NCBI RefSeq assembly: GCF_900496995.4
Contig: NC_044011.1
Location: 9,332,041 to 9,396,040 of the forward strand
Source of the DNA: Aquila chrysaetos chrysaetos
Lineage: Eukaryota > Chordata > Aves > Accipitriformes > Accipitridae
Length of the DNA stretch: 64,000 nt
Direction of reading: 5' to 3'
The position numbers and the translations under genes are program-made. How positions within the stretch are numbered: the stretch's first letter is position 1; each line of letters opens with the position of its first letter. Shown one piece after another: positions 1 to 12,480 of this stretch. Under the pieces are notes generated by a model that was not told the origin of the DNA, made no database searches, and worked only from the letters and a program-made list of their open reading frames with translations.

Positions 1-1416
1 ATCAGCTTAAGGAGCAGAGAAATGCAAAAATAAGTTTCCCAGAGAGTGTACTCCGCTATCCAGTTTGCATAATAATACTGTTTTGTTATGTATTAACAAA
101 CAAATATTTAGTCTGGTCTGACAATATGCTCAAAAAACAACAGGTTGTGGCAGGAACTATAAAGCAAATGCTACTTGAGGCAAGGCAGGAAAAAAGTTAC
201 CTTGAATTTTTGTAATTCTGTTTTGATTAAAGCCGGTCAGCATGAAAACAGGTATTAAGTAATCCAAATTAGGCAGCCTGCCTTCTTCCCACCCTAGAAA
301 GGTCTGGAAAGTCCCTGTTATTTGGGAAGCTGGCAAACCACTTCTCTGTTGGAGGTGGAGAGGAGGCACTGCTTGACTTAAAGCATTTCCCCATCTCTTA
401 GAATTTTTCTAGTTGCTTTTAAAAAGTCCTGACATAGCCAATCAGATGGCCGTTTTTCATGCCAGAAGGTCTTCCCCTGAGCAAGTCAGTTAAAGTATAC
501 ATCCCTACCTTGGTTTTCCTTCCAGGTAGTCTACTTATAGCTACCCATGTGATTTTCGTTACTAGAGGCATAATTGATCCTTTGTCCCATTTTGAAGTTT
601 GTATGCACCTGTCTTACAGGTTAGGAGTGAAATCAATTATCCCTCTGGCTACAGATAGATCTTGGTACTTCATTAGAAGTTTGTCAGTGTAGGTGGAGTC
701 CTCTATGTTAGATTGACAACAGGTGATTAGTGGGGGAGTCAGCAGCTTGCATGCTCGGGCTTGTACCTGCTGTTACTTTGATATACTCACTATTTTTGGG
801 TTTGGGGAGGTCTGGTAACAAAAAACAAAAACCAACCAACCAACCAAAACCCCCCAAAACAGCTGAGTTCATTTAAGGAGGAGACTGAAATAGAGATTAA
901 TTTGAAAAAAATATACTTGGACTTTTCTGTTATCGCAAGTACAAAATAGAAGATTAGCAATGTAGTAAGATGAGTGAATATTATAAATATTACAAATATA
1001 TGCAAAATTACCATTTTGCATATAGTATGGATGTAATTCTAATTCAGTTCATATGATTGATGTGGAACTTGATGAATTGAGTAAGTTATATTATTTCATG
1101 CTAACTTTGTCCTCACAACAACCAAAAAACTGCTCTTTTGGCTGCTTATGATCAAGAATTCTGTTACATGTGAAATCATTATTTGTGTCTAATTACAGAC
1201 TTTACCGTTTAGTGGCCTTGATGCCCTTTTGGCTGAAAAGGGTACCTAAGCACAGCAGTCGTAGATCAAAAGTCATTGTATGTATGTAGTGTGATGTAAT
1301 CCTTCAAAATTAGTTTGATCTCAGATCATGAAATAAAAAATAATTATTGAATGTATTACACATTCCCTCATTTTTAAAAATAAAAATACAGAAGAAAAAT
1401 TGCAGAATTCCATGTG

Positions 1417-1472
1417 TGGGGTTGGACTAGATGATCTCGAGAGGTCCCTTCCAACCTAAACGATTCTGTGAC
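1417..1472 (+). mobile_element. CR1 LINE 3' end fragment
   Basis: The sequence around GGTTGGACTAGATGATCTC and then AGGTCCCTTCCAACCTAAAC, followed by GATTCTGTGA, matches the very well known 3' terminus of avian CR1 retrotransposons. Only about 55 bp remains, so this is an extremely 5'-truncated copy with no coding capacity. Its terminal short repeat (GATTCTGTG) is present once and then decays. CR1 moves by target-primed reverse transcription and ends in short repeats of this kind rather than in a poly-A tail. The copy is the main evidence that the host is a bird. Confidence 0.9.
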
Positions 1473-2318
1473 TCTCTTCAATTACAAAAAATACATTAAA
1501 TACCAAATTTTATTGGTGGTCTATTTTTTTATCTGCAATTTTGGACTTTTTGACAGTTGTTTGTTAGAAATAGTGGAGTTTTATATATAAATATATACGG
1601 CATTTAGTCCAAATTGTATGGTTTTGTAGCTGTACAGCAGATAATAATATGCTTTAAGTTACATTGTGATCTCATTACCTCTCATTAGTTGTCAAATTAC
1701 CTAAAATCGCTTTTCATATAACCTACTTGCCCTTTTATGTAAACGTTTTAAGTTTGTATGCCAGTGTGTGGACCACAAACAAGTAGAGAAGCATTTAGAG
1801 ACATTTCTCCAGCTTCCGAAATGTGAAGTATTTTGCTTCTCCACTCGAAAAATTACACGATAGAACAAAACTAGGAAGACAGCACGCACATCCTTTGCAA
1901 CATTGTCTTTGCAAAGCTTGTCTGTTAGGTCATGCGCAGAAAACAGCCAAGCAGTGAGACTGAGATTGTATTGACAAGAACAAGATGAATGGCCCCCTGG
2001 AGACTATGGGGTTTGTATGCTCGTTTCCACCACCTTTTCATCCTTTTGTACCCCCTTTCTGTTCATATGCAGATTAACTCAAACCAAGTCCTCACTAAAT
2101 ACTCTTTTTCCTTTTAGTTTTGGAAGGTAGATGGAGGATCTAAATATTTATGAGGCTTTTTTCCTCTGGTTTATGATGCACTCTTGTTGAATGTTGAGGA
2201 ATTACGTTAATGAATGCATGCCTGCACACACAGACACAGAAACCAGGCAAAAGGAAAAAAAAACCACACAAAGCGTTGTCAGCTCTAATGTTGGCTCTTA
2301 CTAAAACAGTTCCCATGG

Positions 2319-2341
2319 AAAAAAAAAAAAAAAAAAAAAAA
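2319..2341. repeat. A homopolymer, 23 nt
   Basis: Uninterrupted A run after TTCCCATGG. No retroposed gene body is recognisable upstream on either strand, so it is listed only as a simple repeat. Confidence 0.95.
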
Positions 2342-4953
2342 GGCAAAGAGATTTAAAATCTGTTGCCAGGAGAAAAATAAATTGTATGGCTGAGCACAAA
2401 AGAAAGAACAAAGTTTCATCTTTGCTTTCCTCAGCTGCAAATGTAACTCTTGTTTCAGCTCTGAATAAATTTGAAATAAAACATGTTAATTGAAAAATGA
2501 AAGCTTGTCTAAAAAATCTTAACTGGATTTGTGGTTTTAGTAATGAAGAAAAGGCAAAGCTTCAGTCCTGTACAAATTTCCTTTAACATCAGTAGTAATA
2601 AACATGATACATATTTTTTTGTATGATACAAGGTGCAGTTAAATATTATTTGAGTTACAAGTCAAATAATTAAAAGAAACTGGTTTTGCTATGATTTTGC
2701 AAACTTCAGTACATTTATTTAGGAGGGTTAGATTTTATGAGACTGAGGGGTCTTCTGGAAACTAAACTGACTTTTTTTTTTAATTAAATACACAGAAGAT
2801 GCTGAGATTATAGCTAGGTATATTAGAATATGAATTTATTTTCAAATGGGTAGTTCAAAACTAACTTAAGGAACATGCTTTTTATAGATGGAAGAATATA
2901 TTGCATTAAAATACTAGAACTGAAATATGGTTATATTAATTCTTTTAATACTGTGTTGTCAAGAAGAGTCGTCTCTTCAACCTCTAATCACCTCTACCTT
3001 CCTTCTGCCCCTTCTTATTCTCTGATGCACACATAGCTGTGGCGGACAGGGCCCTAACTCATACAAGCAGGACAGTAAATTCTTTCACATTCATGAACCA
3101 GGACATGAGATCTTAAAATGTGCTTTTGTGCTATCATTTAAAAACTTAGGGAAGCAACTGCAGAATGTTAGCTCTTAAAGCGCAATAGTATTTCACTGTC
3201 TAGGCTCTGTTTTTCATATTTATAATATGCCTATCTGAATTTCATAAAACATTGTCCTAATAAATATGTTTGTGTTTTTATTGTACTTTGTTTTCAAGGT
3301 ATTCAATTTCATATGTAATTAAATCCAATAAAGCCATCTACATTTCATTTATTTTAGAATTATTGTTTATGATCTTCAAATATTGACTTTGCTATTTTCA
3401 GTGACTTTGCCTGTGATACCCAAGGGTTAAGTGAAACACATTTTACTTAGCAGATCCCAAGACACTAAAGTTGTATACAATCCAATAAAAAATTAGTATT
3501 TGACAACTAAAATTGCATCACTTTTGTTTAGCCTTTCATCCTTTAACCTGCATCTTTACCCTCTTAATTTTTTTTTCTATAAGCCTACATTGCCAGTTGT
3601 GACCACAGATAGAATTTTAGATATTGTTGAAGTACTTAAACCCCTTAAAAGTGATCCAAAAAACTCAGTTTTGTGTTTTAACTGGGGAGATTTCAAACTT
3701 GCCTGGACTTGTCTGGCCTGGGCAAACTGAAGCACTTACGTGGGATCTTAGTGAGACATATTTGCAGATCTGTATAATGACTTGCCTCTTTCTTCTGTGG
3801 GTGGATTTGCAGGGAGGGGAAGGAGGACTTTAGATACACACATGTACAGGGGACAGTGGGTTAATAAGCAAATGAAGAAAAAGCATCAAGCTGGTAAACG
3901 TTGGAGGAAAAGAGCAGCAGGGAGATGAGATACTTGAATAAGCTTTGAAGAAGGAAGAATTGGAAGCAAGGTACAGACAAGCTGGGGAGAAACACTGAAG
4001 AGTGATGCGGTGGTAGAGGCAGACATAGTGGAAAGCTTTTGTATGGAGGATGGTAAGGGAAAACCAAAGTTGAGAGAGTCCTTGGCTTAAGTAGGGGCTT
4101 TTTTGGCTCCCTTTAAGCTATTAACGCTCCCAAAGAGAGGGGGAAGAAAGTGGCACACAAGGCAAGGTCATTGAAAGTAGTTTTTGGGGGTAGGAAAGGT
4201 GGATGAACTATAGGCCTAAGTCAGGGAGCAGGTATGTCGGAGTCTTGTAAAAGGCCTTCATTTGTAACACAAGAAAACTACCCTCACAAAAAAACCCCAA
4301 CCCAAACTCCCGAACACCCAAACAAAGAGGTGGTAGCCTGCAGGAGTGCCATATTAATGATGAGGAAAGCAATTATATGTACTTTGCCCAAAAGGAAACG
4401 GCACAGGAAAATAAAAGAATTTACAAAGAGAACAAGCCTTGAGCTAGACATGGTACACGTGCGCCCACCAGCTGCGTCTCAGCCCAGCACACTGACGATA
4501 AGGACAAGGCTCCTTCCCCAGTCTCGGAAGTTTATGTCGAAAGGGACCCGTGTGAGGATCCAGAAGGTCCTGTTTAGACCAAAGGGACTTCTGGCCTATG
4601 TATTTGCTAGCTCACATGCTTTAAATGGAATATAGGACATAAACTAGTTACCTAAGACGAGCACTTCTTTTCTTCCTCTGAAACTCATTTGTGTCCATAC
4701 ATTTCTAACCTATTAGAGTAAGTTCTGCTTCCAGAAAATGAAAATGCACAAATGCAATTGCACAAATAAAACAGTAATGCTTTCGGTGGATTCTTAAAGG
4801 CAAGACCACAAACCTACCTAGTGATCTTCTGCCTTGTGAAGTTTTACTTCAGAAATAACCAAGGGTAGGAGCACATTCTTCACTCTCCTGAATCAGAGTC
4901 CTACAATGGATTCAGACTTTAGGTCTCAGTGCAAAATCCTAATTCCTGGAGGG

Positions 4954-5896
4954 AAAAAAAAAAAAAAAATACAGGTCATGGAACTGATTGTAAGGACCCA
5001 AATTACAGTGCCGTCAGGATTACCAAGCAGGTTAAGATTTCCAACAGTAGAAACTCCCCTTTAGTTGTCTGCTAGACGAAGAACTCGCTTCACTTTTTTT
5101 TACTATTTTCCATTGTCTGAATTTTGCTCAAATTCAGAAATCACAAGATATGTAAGAATTAAAAAAAAAAAAAAAAAAAACCAAAAAAACAAAAACACAC
5201 ACCACTGGAAATTGCAGGTAAGTTCTCTAAACACTCATCTTTTGTGGTAAACACTAAAAATGAGCAATCTTCCTTTTTCCTAAGGCTGATTCTGAAGCGC
5301 TGTCACATTTTATCTGAAGGCAGTGGGGTGCAGCCATGTGTTTTCAAGAAAAGTACTTTCTTGAGTCCACTTAATCTTCAGGCTGGGATTTTTCCAGATG
5401 GATTCCTGCATAAATTTACCTTTTTTTTTTCTTCCCAAAAGAAATTTCCTGCAGCTGAATTACAGCATTTTAACAGGAATCTGCCACTCTGCCTAAGCTA
5501 TGAGAAGTCTAGCTGTTTCCATACTAGTGTAACAGAGTCATCTCACAGACGGAAGGTGTATCTCCACGGATGGCACTGAACTGAAAGGGAATCTGAAAGG
5601 CAATTCTTTTTCTTTTTCTTTTTTTTTTGTGAGTTTGATGTACATGCTTACAGTATACCTCTTTGGTGCCTAAACAATTGATTTAGGTGTATAATATGAA
5701 AGTTGCCTGTCTCCTTCTGTACTCACCAATGCCTCAATTTCTGCTGATAGAGCTAGAGCTCCTAGCAGACAGAAAGCCTACAAAGCACTGAAGCCACAAT
5801 TACCAAAGTGCTTAGAGGTCTAGCATAAGATGTCCCAAGACAAATTTATCAAAAGACATTCTACCCCAACATTAAAAAAAAAAAAAAAAAAAAAAA
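4954..5896. repeat. Cluster of three A homopolymers
   Basis: A runs at 4954-4969 (16 nt), 5161-5180 (20 nt) and 5874-5896 (23 nt) fall within less than 1 kb, with a further T/C-rich run near 5604-5628. The sequences between the runs are unrelated to each other, so this is not one tandem array. Confidence 0.9.
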
Positions 5897-7748
5897 GAGG
5901 TGAGTTTTTTCATCATCTCTGAGAATATCAACATAGCAGGTCTACAAATTTTCTCAAGTTATTATGGGTGATGCATGCTTTTTTCTTATCGCACGTAAGC
6001 AATGTTCAGATTAACAGCTCAGATTCACGAGCATAGTTCTATTATGACTCCCTGCAAATCTAGTTTCCAGAAATATTCTTCAGACACCTAACCTTCACGA
6101 ATTAATTGATGAAGGAACCTGAGCCCGCCTCTAGACACAAAGATGTATTACCTTAGGTACAGAAGTCCTCAAAGGGTTGAGTGTTGTAACAGGAAGGCTG
6201 CAAGATGCTGGCGGAGTAAAACAGAACATCATTCCTCCCTGTTACACAAATCAACTCCAGATTTCTTCACAAATCATCAAGAGGTTAGCGGTTGTTCTTC
6301 CTCAATATCAACAGTGCCAACTTGGGAAGAAGGAAAGTGGATTTGGGAGCGTTTTCCTCTCCAAGCACAGTATTTTTCTTACCCTGCTTTCTCCTGTTTG
6401 AATTTCTCCATGAAAAGGGGGAAGGGCAGAATAACAGGCTTCTGTTTGATAACTGTTTTCTTACCTGTTACTTTTGCCAGCAGAATCTGCACACTTAATA
6501 AATACAAAGTGATTATTTGAAAGGCCAAAGAAGATACAGGCAAAACTTGCAGTCTTATGTGGAGAAGAATACAGGATAAACTAATATGGAGCCTGTACTA
6601 TTATTTCAATACATATTTCCTAGATCAGAACATAATAATTTGGCACCATTCCATTTCTGCCATTTTTTAAGCAATAACCATTGCTAATTTGCTTGTCGAG
6701 GATTTTCTTCAGCAAAGTGTGAGAATTTTTGTTTTAAGAGCTGTTGAATATCAGGAATTAAATCAATGAAGGAAGCTTACAGCAACCTCAAGCATCGTTC
6801 CTTCCTAAAGATCATTTAGTGTTCCTAAACTGTGAACTGAATTTGTTTGCACAAGCGTAATTCCAGCAAATATCAATGCTCATAAGCTGAATACTAATTA
6901 CATTATCTGATTTTGGAGCATTCTAAAAGTTTATTTGTGAATCAGTTAGCTTTGGCTTTCTTTCATTTGTCATCTCGGTTTTCACAAAAAAAAAATATCG
7001 TCAAAGCTGGAAACAAATTGATTAACATTTTGTGATGTTTGTCTGAGGAAAATACAAGGGTTTGTTTTGTTCTTTAAACACTGCCTTAGTCATTTTACCA
7101 GGGTGATTTTTAAGAATAATGTCATATAAATTAGGGTAATGATTTAGAAAGGCACTGGAATGAGACAAAAGGAATCTGGATTTAATGTCAACTTTTGATG
7201 CAGATTTTCTGGCTGCATCTCTTCCAAAAAGTTAAACAAACAGGACCAGGACCCAACCGTGATTGTAACACTGGGTGCCCTGGGTTGGCCATGTTCACAC
7301 TGTTAAGATTTCATCCAACATAGTGTGGTCACCTATCAAACTGTTCCCGGGAAGTCTTCGGGAAAGTGCTAGCTGGCCTTGGGGGAAAACTGTTCTGACA
7401 CTTGAACAGCACCGGCACCGGATGCACTCCCTGGCACTGCTTAATTTCTCAGGGCAGACGTAATCCTCGTGTGAGTTTGAGCAGAGCGTGGGATTTTTCT
7501 ACTGTTAAGTGCCCCATCAGCGAGGAATAACTATTTTTCCTTTCTTCTTCTTCCTAGCTGCTACATCTATTTGGATTATAGTATCACTGGTAAAAATCGT
7601 CTCTTCCTGTTATGTGTAAGCCATCTATTACAGCAAGATGATAGTTTTAATTTAAAGTTATTAAATAGTATAGAGTATAAAGAGTAACAAAAAGATTGCC
7701 AAAATTTAGAAAAGCCTGACAAAAGGAAATCTTCGTGTCCCCCCACAA

Positions 7749-7870
7749 ATATATAAATATTTCTCTAAGTGTGAATCTTATATAAGTGTGATATATAGTT
7801 GTGTGTATATACATTTACACACACATACTAAATTGTGCATGTATATATGTATATATATAAAAAAATATAC
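7749..7870. repeat. Interrupted TA/TG/CA dinucleotide-rich tract
   Basis: A mixed run of ATATAT, GTGTGTATATAC, ACACACACAT and GTATATATGTATATATATAA segments. It appears to be a decayed compound microsatellite. Confidence 0.8.
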
Positions 7871-9986
7871 CGTGCAGAAGAGTTTTGCATTACTGCATCC
7901 CTCTGCCAGCAGAATTAAGATAACAATCTGTTACACAGCTATTTGACAGAAACGTTATAGTTAATTAGGTGAACTTATTCTTGCATCATGAATGACTCTT
8001 CTAAAAACCTGGACCCATTTCCACATAGGCATATGTGACATTTCACTCGAAACTGACAGTGTTTCACAGAGAAAATAGTAGTAGCTAGTCTCTTTCTGTT
8101 AATCTTTTGGATTATCCTTTAAGATCAGGTTACATACCATATCATTTAAATTATAGCATGGAAAAAACTATTTATGAAGGATGAAGTTAACCACAGAGAT
8201 GAGGGACAGCACAAGAAAAGTAGAACCCAAGCATGGGACAGGTGTTTTAATGGCTACATACTTGAGACTGAATTTCCTTCTAACAGTGGTAGCTATATAT
8301 GAAACCAGAAAGGTAAACAGGAAAGGACAACAGTAACCGCACAGAGGGACCTTGCACAACAATAAAAACAAAAAAAGCAAGCTTGTAAGTTGGAAACTTT
8401 AAACCAGGAATTCAGAAACCTATAAATCTTTTTTTCTTTTCTTCTAGTAATCATAGTTCCAAGTAAAATTGGGTGAAATAGCCAAGAAATAAACAAAGTA
8501 GCTGTCTAATCAAACTTCAAAACAGCAATCTACAAATACTCCAGACTTCTTCTGGGTTTACCAGTGCTTGGAAGCTCCATCAAGAATGTACATTTAATAC
8601 CAGCTGCCGACATTTCCAGGGCCAAACGTATTGACTAAATAGTACAGTGTGTGGCAGAACTTCCTCAAGCAATGGTAAATGATGTGACTTTGCAAGCTGA
8701 TACAGTACATCCTCCCTTAGTCCAGGGAAAGGAGAAGAAATGTGATGGAGCCAAACACTTATTAAGGCCCTTCAGGCCTGATTAAAGTCAAATTGCAGGA
8801 AACGTTTACTTTAATATAAAATATGCACAGCAACACAACCTTAATTAGACACACATGTCTCTCAAGATATCAATAAATGTTTCCTTTTTGATAAGTCTGA
8901 TTTAATAGACTGTAATAACAGGGGAATGTTTCTGAAACATCATTTAAGGAAGTGGGAGAAATAAACAAGCTCAGATATTTAAACCTCAACACCAATTAGC
9001 AGAGCATTCTTTAAAAAAAAAAATATCTGAATTTCAAGTTTATTTAGCTTCAGCCAAACACAATAAAGGCTTTGTTTTTAGAATAATTGGTTTTGAAACT
9101 TGAGAAACAGCTTCTGGGCATTGCTATCTTTGTTCACAGAAGGCTACATAAGCAGCAAAACCTGTTGGATGTTTTAGGCCTTAGCGGTGAACTCGAAAAC
9201 AAATTTGAAGACAGTCCTCCCCATCTGAAGGTTTTTTGTTTGTTCAACCTTTGCGTGAAGCAGGAATTGAGAGGTCAGAGATGGGAACTCTTGTGTTGTG
9301 CAGCTGTGGGGTAACAGCACGGTCTTCGGCTTAACCGCGCCAGTTCTCAGCTGGGTTAGCACCTTACGAAACCCTGAAGCAAACAATACACGGCATGCGC
9401 TTTTAGCAATTTCAAGCAAAGTCTTCTGTGTTCTTTCACAGAAGTACTTGCACTCCCTTTTTGGCCATTTACACCACAGAAAAGCTTTTGCAGTTTGCTT
9501 AAAACTGCCAAGAACAAAGCTCCAATATCTCTTCTAAAGGTTTGTGTTCCAATTCAGACATGGAGTGTTTGATTTGTGTTGAACAGCAGCTTGCTGGTTG
9601 TATTTCAGAGGTGATGACAGAAGGAAAAACTGTCACAACAAAAGACCTGCAAGAAGAAACAAGGACCCAATGTGTCTCCAAGCACAGAAGAGGGTTGAGG
9701 GGAGGGTTTGTGTCGGGAGCCGGTAATGGGTGTGAAATAAAGTAGTGATAACAGATTTAATCCTTAAATCTCACATCATGCCATAACCTTTCTGTGAATG
9801 AGCCCAGGGCTGCAGAACAAGGAGATCCCTTTCCTCTGAGATTATATTCTTGCCAGCAAGGTAGAGGAGAATGAGCAGTCCTACACGAGTGCAACCTGTG
9901 AAAACGCTTACCTGCATCTATACCAATATTATTTGATTTTCTCAAAATGTTTTCCTGAGTATTGGTGGGCTCTGGTTTTTCCCTTG

Positions 9987-10045
9987 TGAAAGTGAATGGC
10001 CTCAGTTATTCTGCTGAGGTTGAAAGTGAATGGCCTCAGTTATTC
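9987..10045. repeat. Exact 25-bp direct duplication with 9-bp spacer
   Basis: TGAAAGTGAATGGCCTCAGT followed by TATTC occurs at 9987-10011 and again, identical, at 10021-10045, giving a period of 34 bp. The spacer is TGCTGAGGT. Perfect identity in neutral-looking DNA suggests a recent local tandem duplication, or an assembly or sequencing artefact. Confidence 0.9.
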
Positions 10046-12059
10046 ATGGGACATGAAGCAAATGATTACTGTTGCTCAGGTTCTTGTAATTCAGAAGTAA
10101 GAATATTTGAGCATGAAGTCTAGTTTTTTAAACTAGAGGGAAGATTCAAGCCCACCTGACATCAATGGATATTTTGATTCACTGATGCCAGTATTTCATC
10201 CCTAATTATCCAGAACAATGATTAAAATTACAATATCCCTTTGAAAGGGGCTTTTCTTAAAAACAGAAAAAAAAAAAAAAAATCTTTTTAATTCCAGAGA
10301 CAGTATTTGAAAGGTGTTAAAACTGTTTCTTATATAAATGGTGGCTGACCTGTACAATAAAAATGACAGATATTTCATCTGTATTATTGTTCCTGTTGCA
10401 TCATAGAAACATGCTGAAATAAAAGACCCCAGAATAAACAGCAATAGAAAACAGAGAACTTAAAACACCAGAAAACTTCACAATATCATTAACTGCAAAC
10501 AAACTGAGTCTCAAACTCAGCATTTTGTATTTCTTCATGACATGACTACCTTTTTAAAGACACATAAAATCAAAAGCATAAAACATTTTTTTGAAGTGCA
10601 CATACATGCAGATATGAACTGGGACACTCAAACATATTATAAAAGAAGTGAATTTAAATTTTTTTTATATTGCTTTATTACTGATTATACCACATCAAAG
10701 AAAACCCAGCATTTTAGCAATGGTTTTGCTACATTAAAATCAGTGGGACTACCACTACTGTACGCTCAGTGGAAGAGGATAGATACTGCATGATGTCCTA
10801 GTAGGTAACCTCTTTTAAATAATTTGGATGTGGTGCTGGATTATGTGCATATTTCCCTTCAATCCACTAGAACACAGAAATGGCCAATCCATCACAAGGC
10901 CTTTGATGAAGGGGAGTGGGGGAAGAAAAGGGCTGTAACTTAGGTTCTTGTCACTCCTGGTCTCTATCCTTCAAAAATATTGGGGAAAAAAGGCACTGGT
11001 GCTGGAGAGTTTGATTTTTCATAGGTAAATGAAAAAATAACACACAGAGAGGACATTCCCCAGGATCAGAACGTAGAGAGGTTTCTTCTCCTTCCCCCCT
11101 CACCACCACCCCCAACCTGCTCAGGTCTTCCAAAATTTAAAAACGACCAAGATGACTTTACCACTTCTCAGAGAAAGCCTCAGTCTCAGCAGATGGGAAG
11201 TAGGCCTTTTTTTTCTTGCTGCCAGAAAAACACAACTATTCATCAGGAGCTGTGATGCATCTAAGGAAAAGGAGAGTGAACTGCAAACAGCAGACAGAAA
11301 CCAAGCAGCAAATTAATGCCGCAGGTGCCAGATCACCTGCAGAAGGCGGCATTCTCTGAAAGAAGGAGGCAAACATTCACCAGTGCGTATCGGGGTCAGG
11401 AGCTATGGACAGAAGGAAAGGATTTAGCATACAGCTTTAAGTGAATCCCAACCTTGGCAGCAGCAAAAACGTATCCCAGGAGAAGGGAAGCGTAAAGAAC
11501 TGGAGCAAATAACAAAGTGAACCCGAGAGGAATTCAGAGGGTAGTGGCAAAGGACACTCATCCTGAAGAGCAGGGATAGAGCAGCCGCAGTAAGCAGGTG
11601 ATAAATGGAGTGCCAGGGGCACGAGGGCACATGCTGCGGAAAAGAAAGTTTGTAACTGCAGGCGTTTTAAGAATACAGTCATTCATTGAAAACAGTGCAA
11701 AGCTCACTGTGTCCGGAGGGCCAGGGATCCGTCCCTCCCTGAAAAGTTAACCCACTTTTCCTTTAAAAGTTACTTTTTTTGGTGTTGGACCATACGCTTG
11801 TACACTTTACTGAAACTTTCTCCCTGTTTTGCCTCTATTGTGCAGAGTATAAAGGGCCTATAACTTTCCAGCTGCATTTTTTTACCTGTGCTTCCATTAC
11901 TAACAAGTCTGTAAATAAACTCTGTGAGACTGCATGCTGCACATAATTAGGATATACCATTAAAAGCAATGGTAGCCCTCTACCCTCTGCTACTGCTTTG
12001 CTTATTATATTGCATAGATAATCTACTAGATCTAGCATTCCCTCCTCTCCCACCTACAA

Positions 12060-12480
12060 GAGACATTTTTCCTCCCTTTTCTAACGTTTCTGTTCCTTCT
12101 TCTGTCCCCACAATACCCATCTCACATCTTTAAGTTCCCTTTTTCCACTTACCCTAATATTTCATTGCCACGCGTACCTCCAGAAGAGATATACCTCATC
12201 CTTAGCCTTCCCTAACTTTGTTTTATTACTTCTTCACTATTCCACTTCTCACCTTCCTTCTGCCTCTGAGCCCCAGACAATCCCAATAAAGCCTCTCAGG
12301 TGGCTACATCTCCCTTATTCCTTTCACCTGCGACTCCAACTTCAAACATGTAATTCAAACAGTCAAATCTACTCAGTTTGTTGTTCTGCTACATCTCTTC
12401 TCATTTATCTCACAACTCCTGACTTTCCAAGCTTCCTGCATGATTTCTTTCCTGCCTAATTATCCAGGCTTCTCTCGTGG
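12060..12480. other. Pyrimidine-rich tract on the plus strand
   Basis: Over about 420 bp the plus strand is strongly enriched for C and T (for example CCTCCCTTTTCTAACG, CTTCACTATTCCACTTCTCACC), with few G. Similar, shorter tracts occur at about 14880-15000, 21240-21660, 22250-22500 and 28860-29060. It is not a simple repeat and I do not recognise a transposon family. An old diverged repeat or a strand-asymmetric region are both possible. Confidence 0.5.

Larger units (their letters stand above)
1..12059. other. AT-rich intergenic DNA, no gene seen
   Basis: Apart from the CR1 tail, homopolymers, the dinucleotide tract and the 25-bp duplication listed separately, I see no gene here. Short AACC units occur near 830-850. 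The longest frames (for example 4234-4635, 133 codons) show no recognisable domain. The block 8690-9060 is complex and AT-rich, with TTAATTAG (8841-8848) and CAATTAG (8993-8999) homeodomain-type cores, and may be conserved noncoding sequence. Confidence 0.6.

Noticed and set aside
4234..4635. Plus-strand frame of 133 codons with a basic middle segment
   Set aside because: The Lys/Arg-rich stretch comes from A-rich DNA; no domain and no flanking gene structure.
2319..5896. Long A runs as tails of processed pseudogenes or poly-A SINEs
   Set aside because: No gene-like or SINE-like body was recognisable next to them and no target-site duplications were obvious. The dominant bird LINE, CR1, does not leave poly-A tails.
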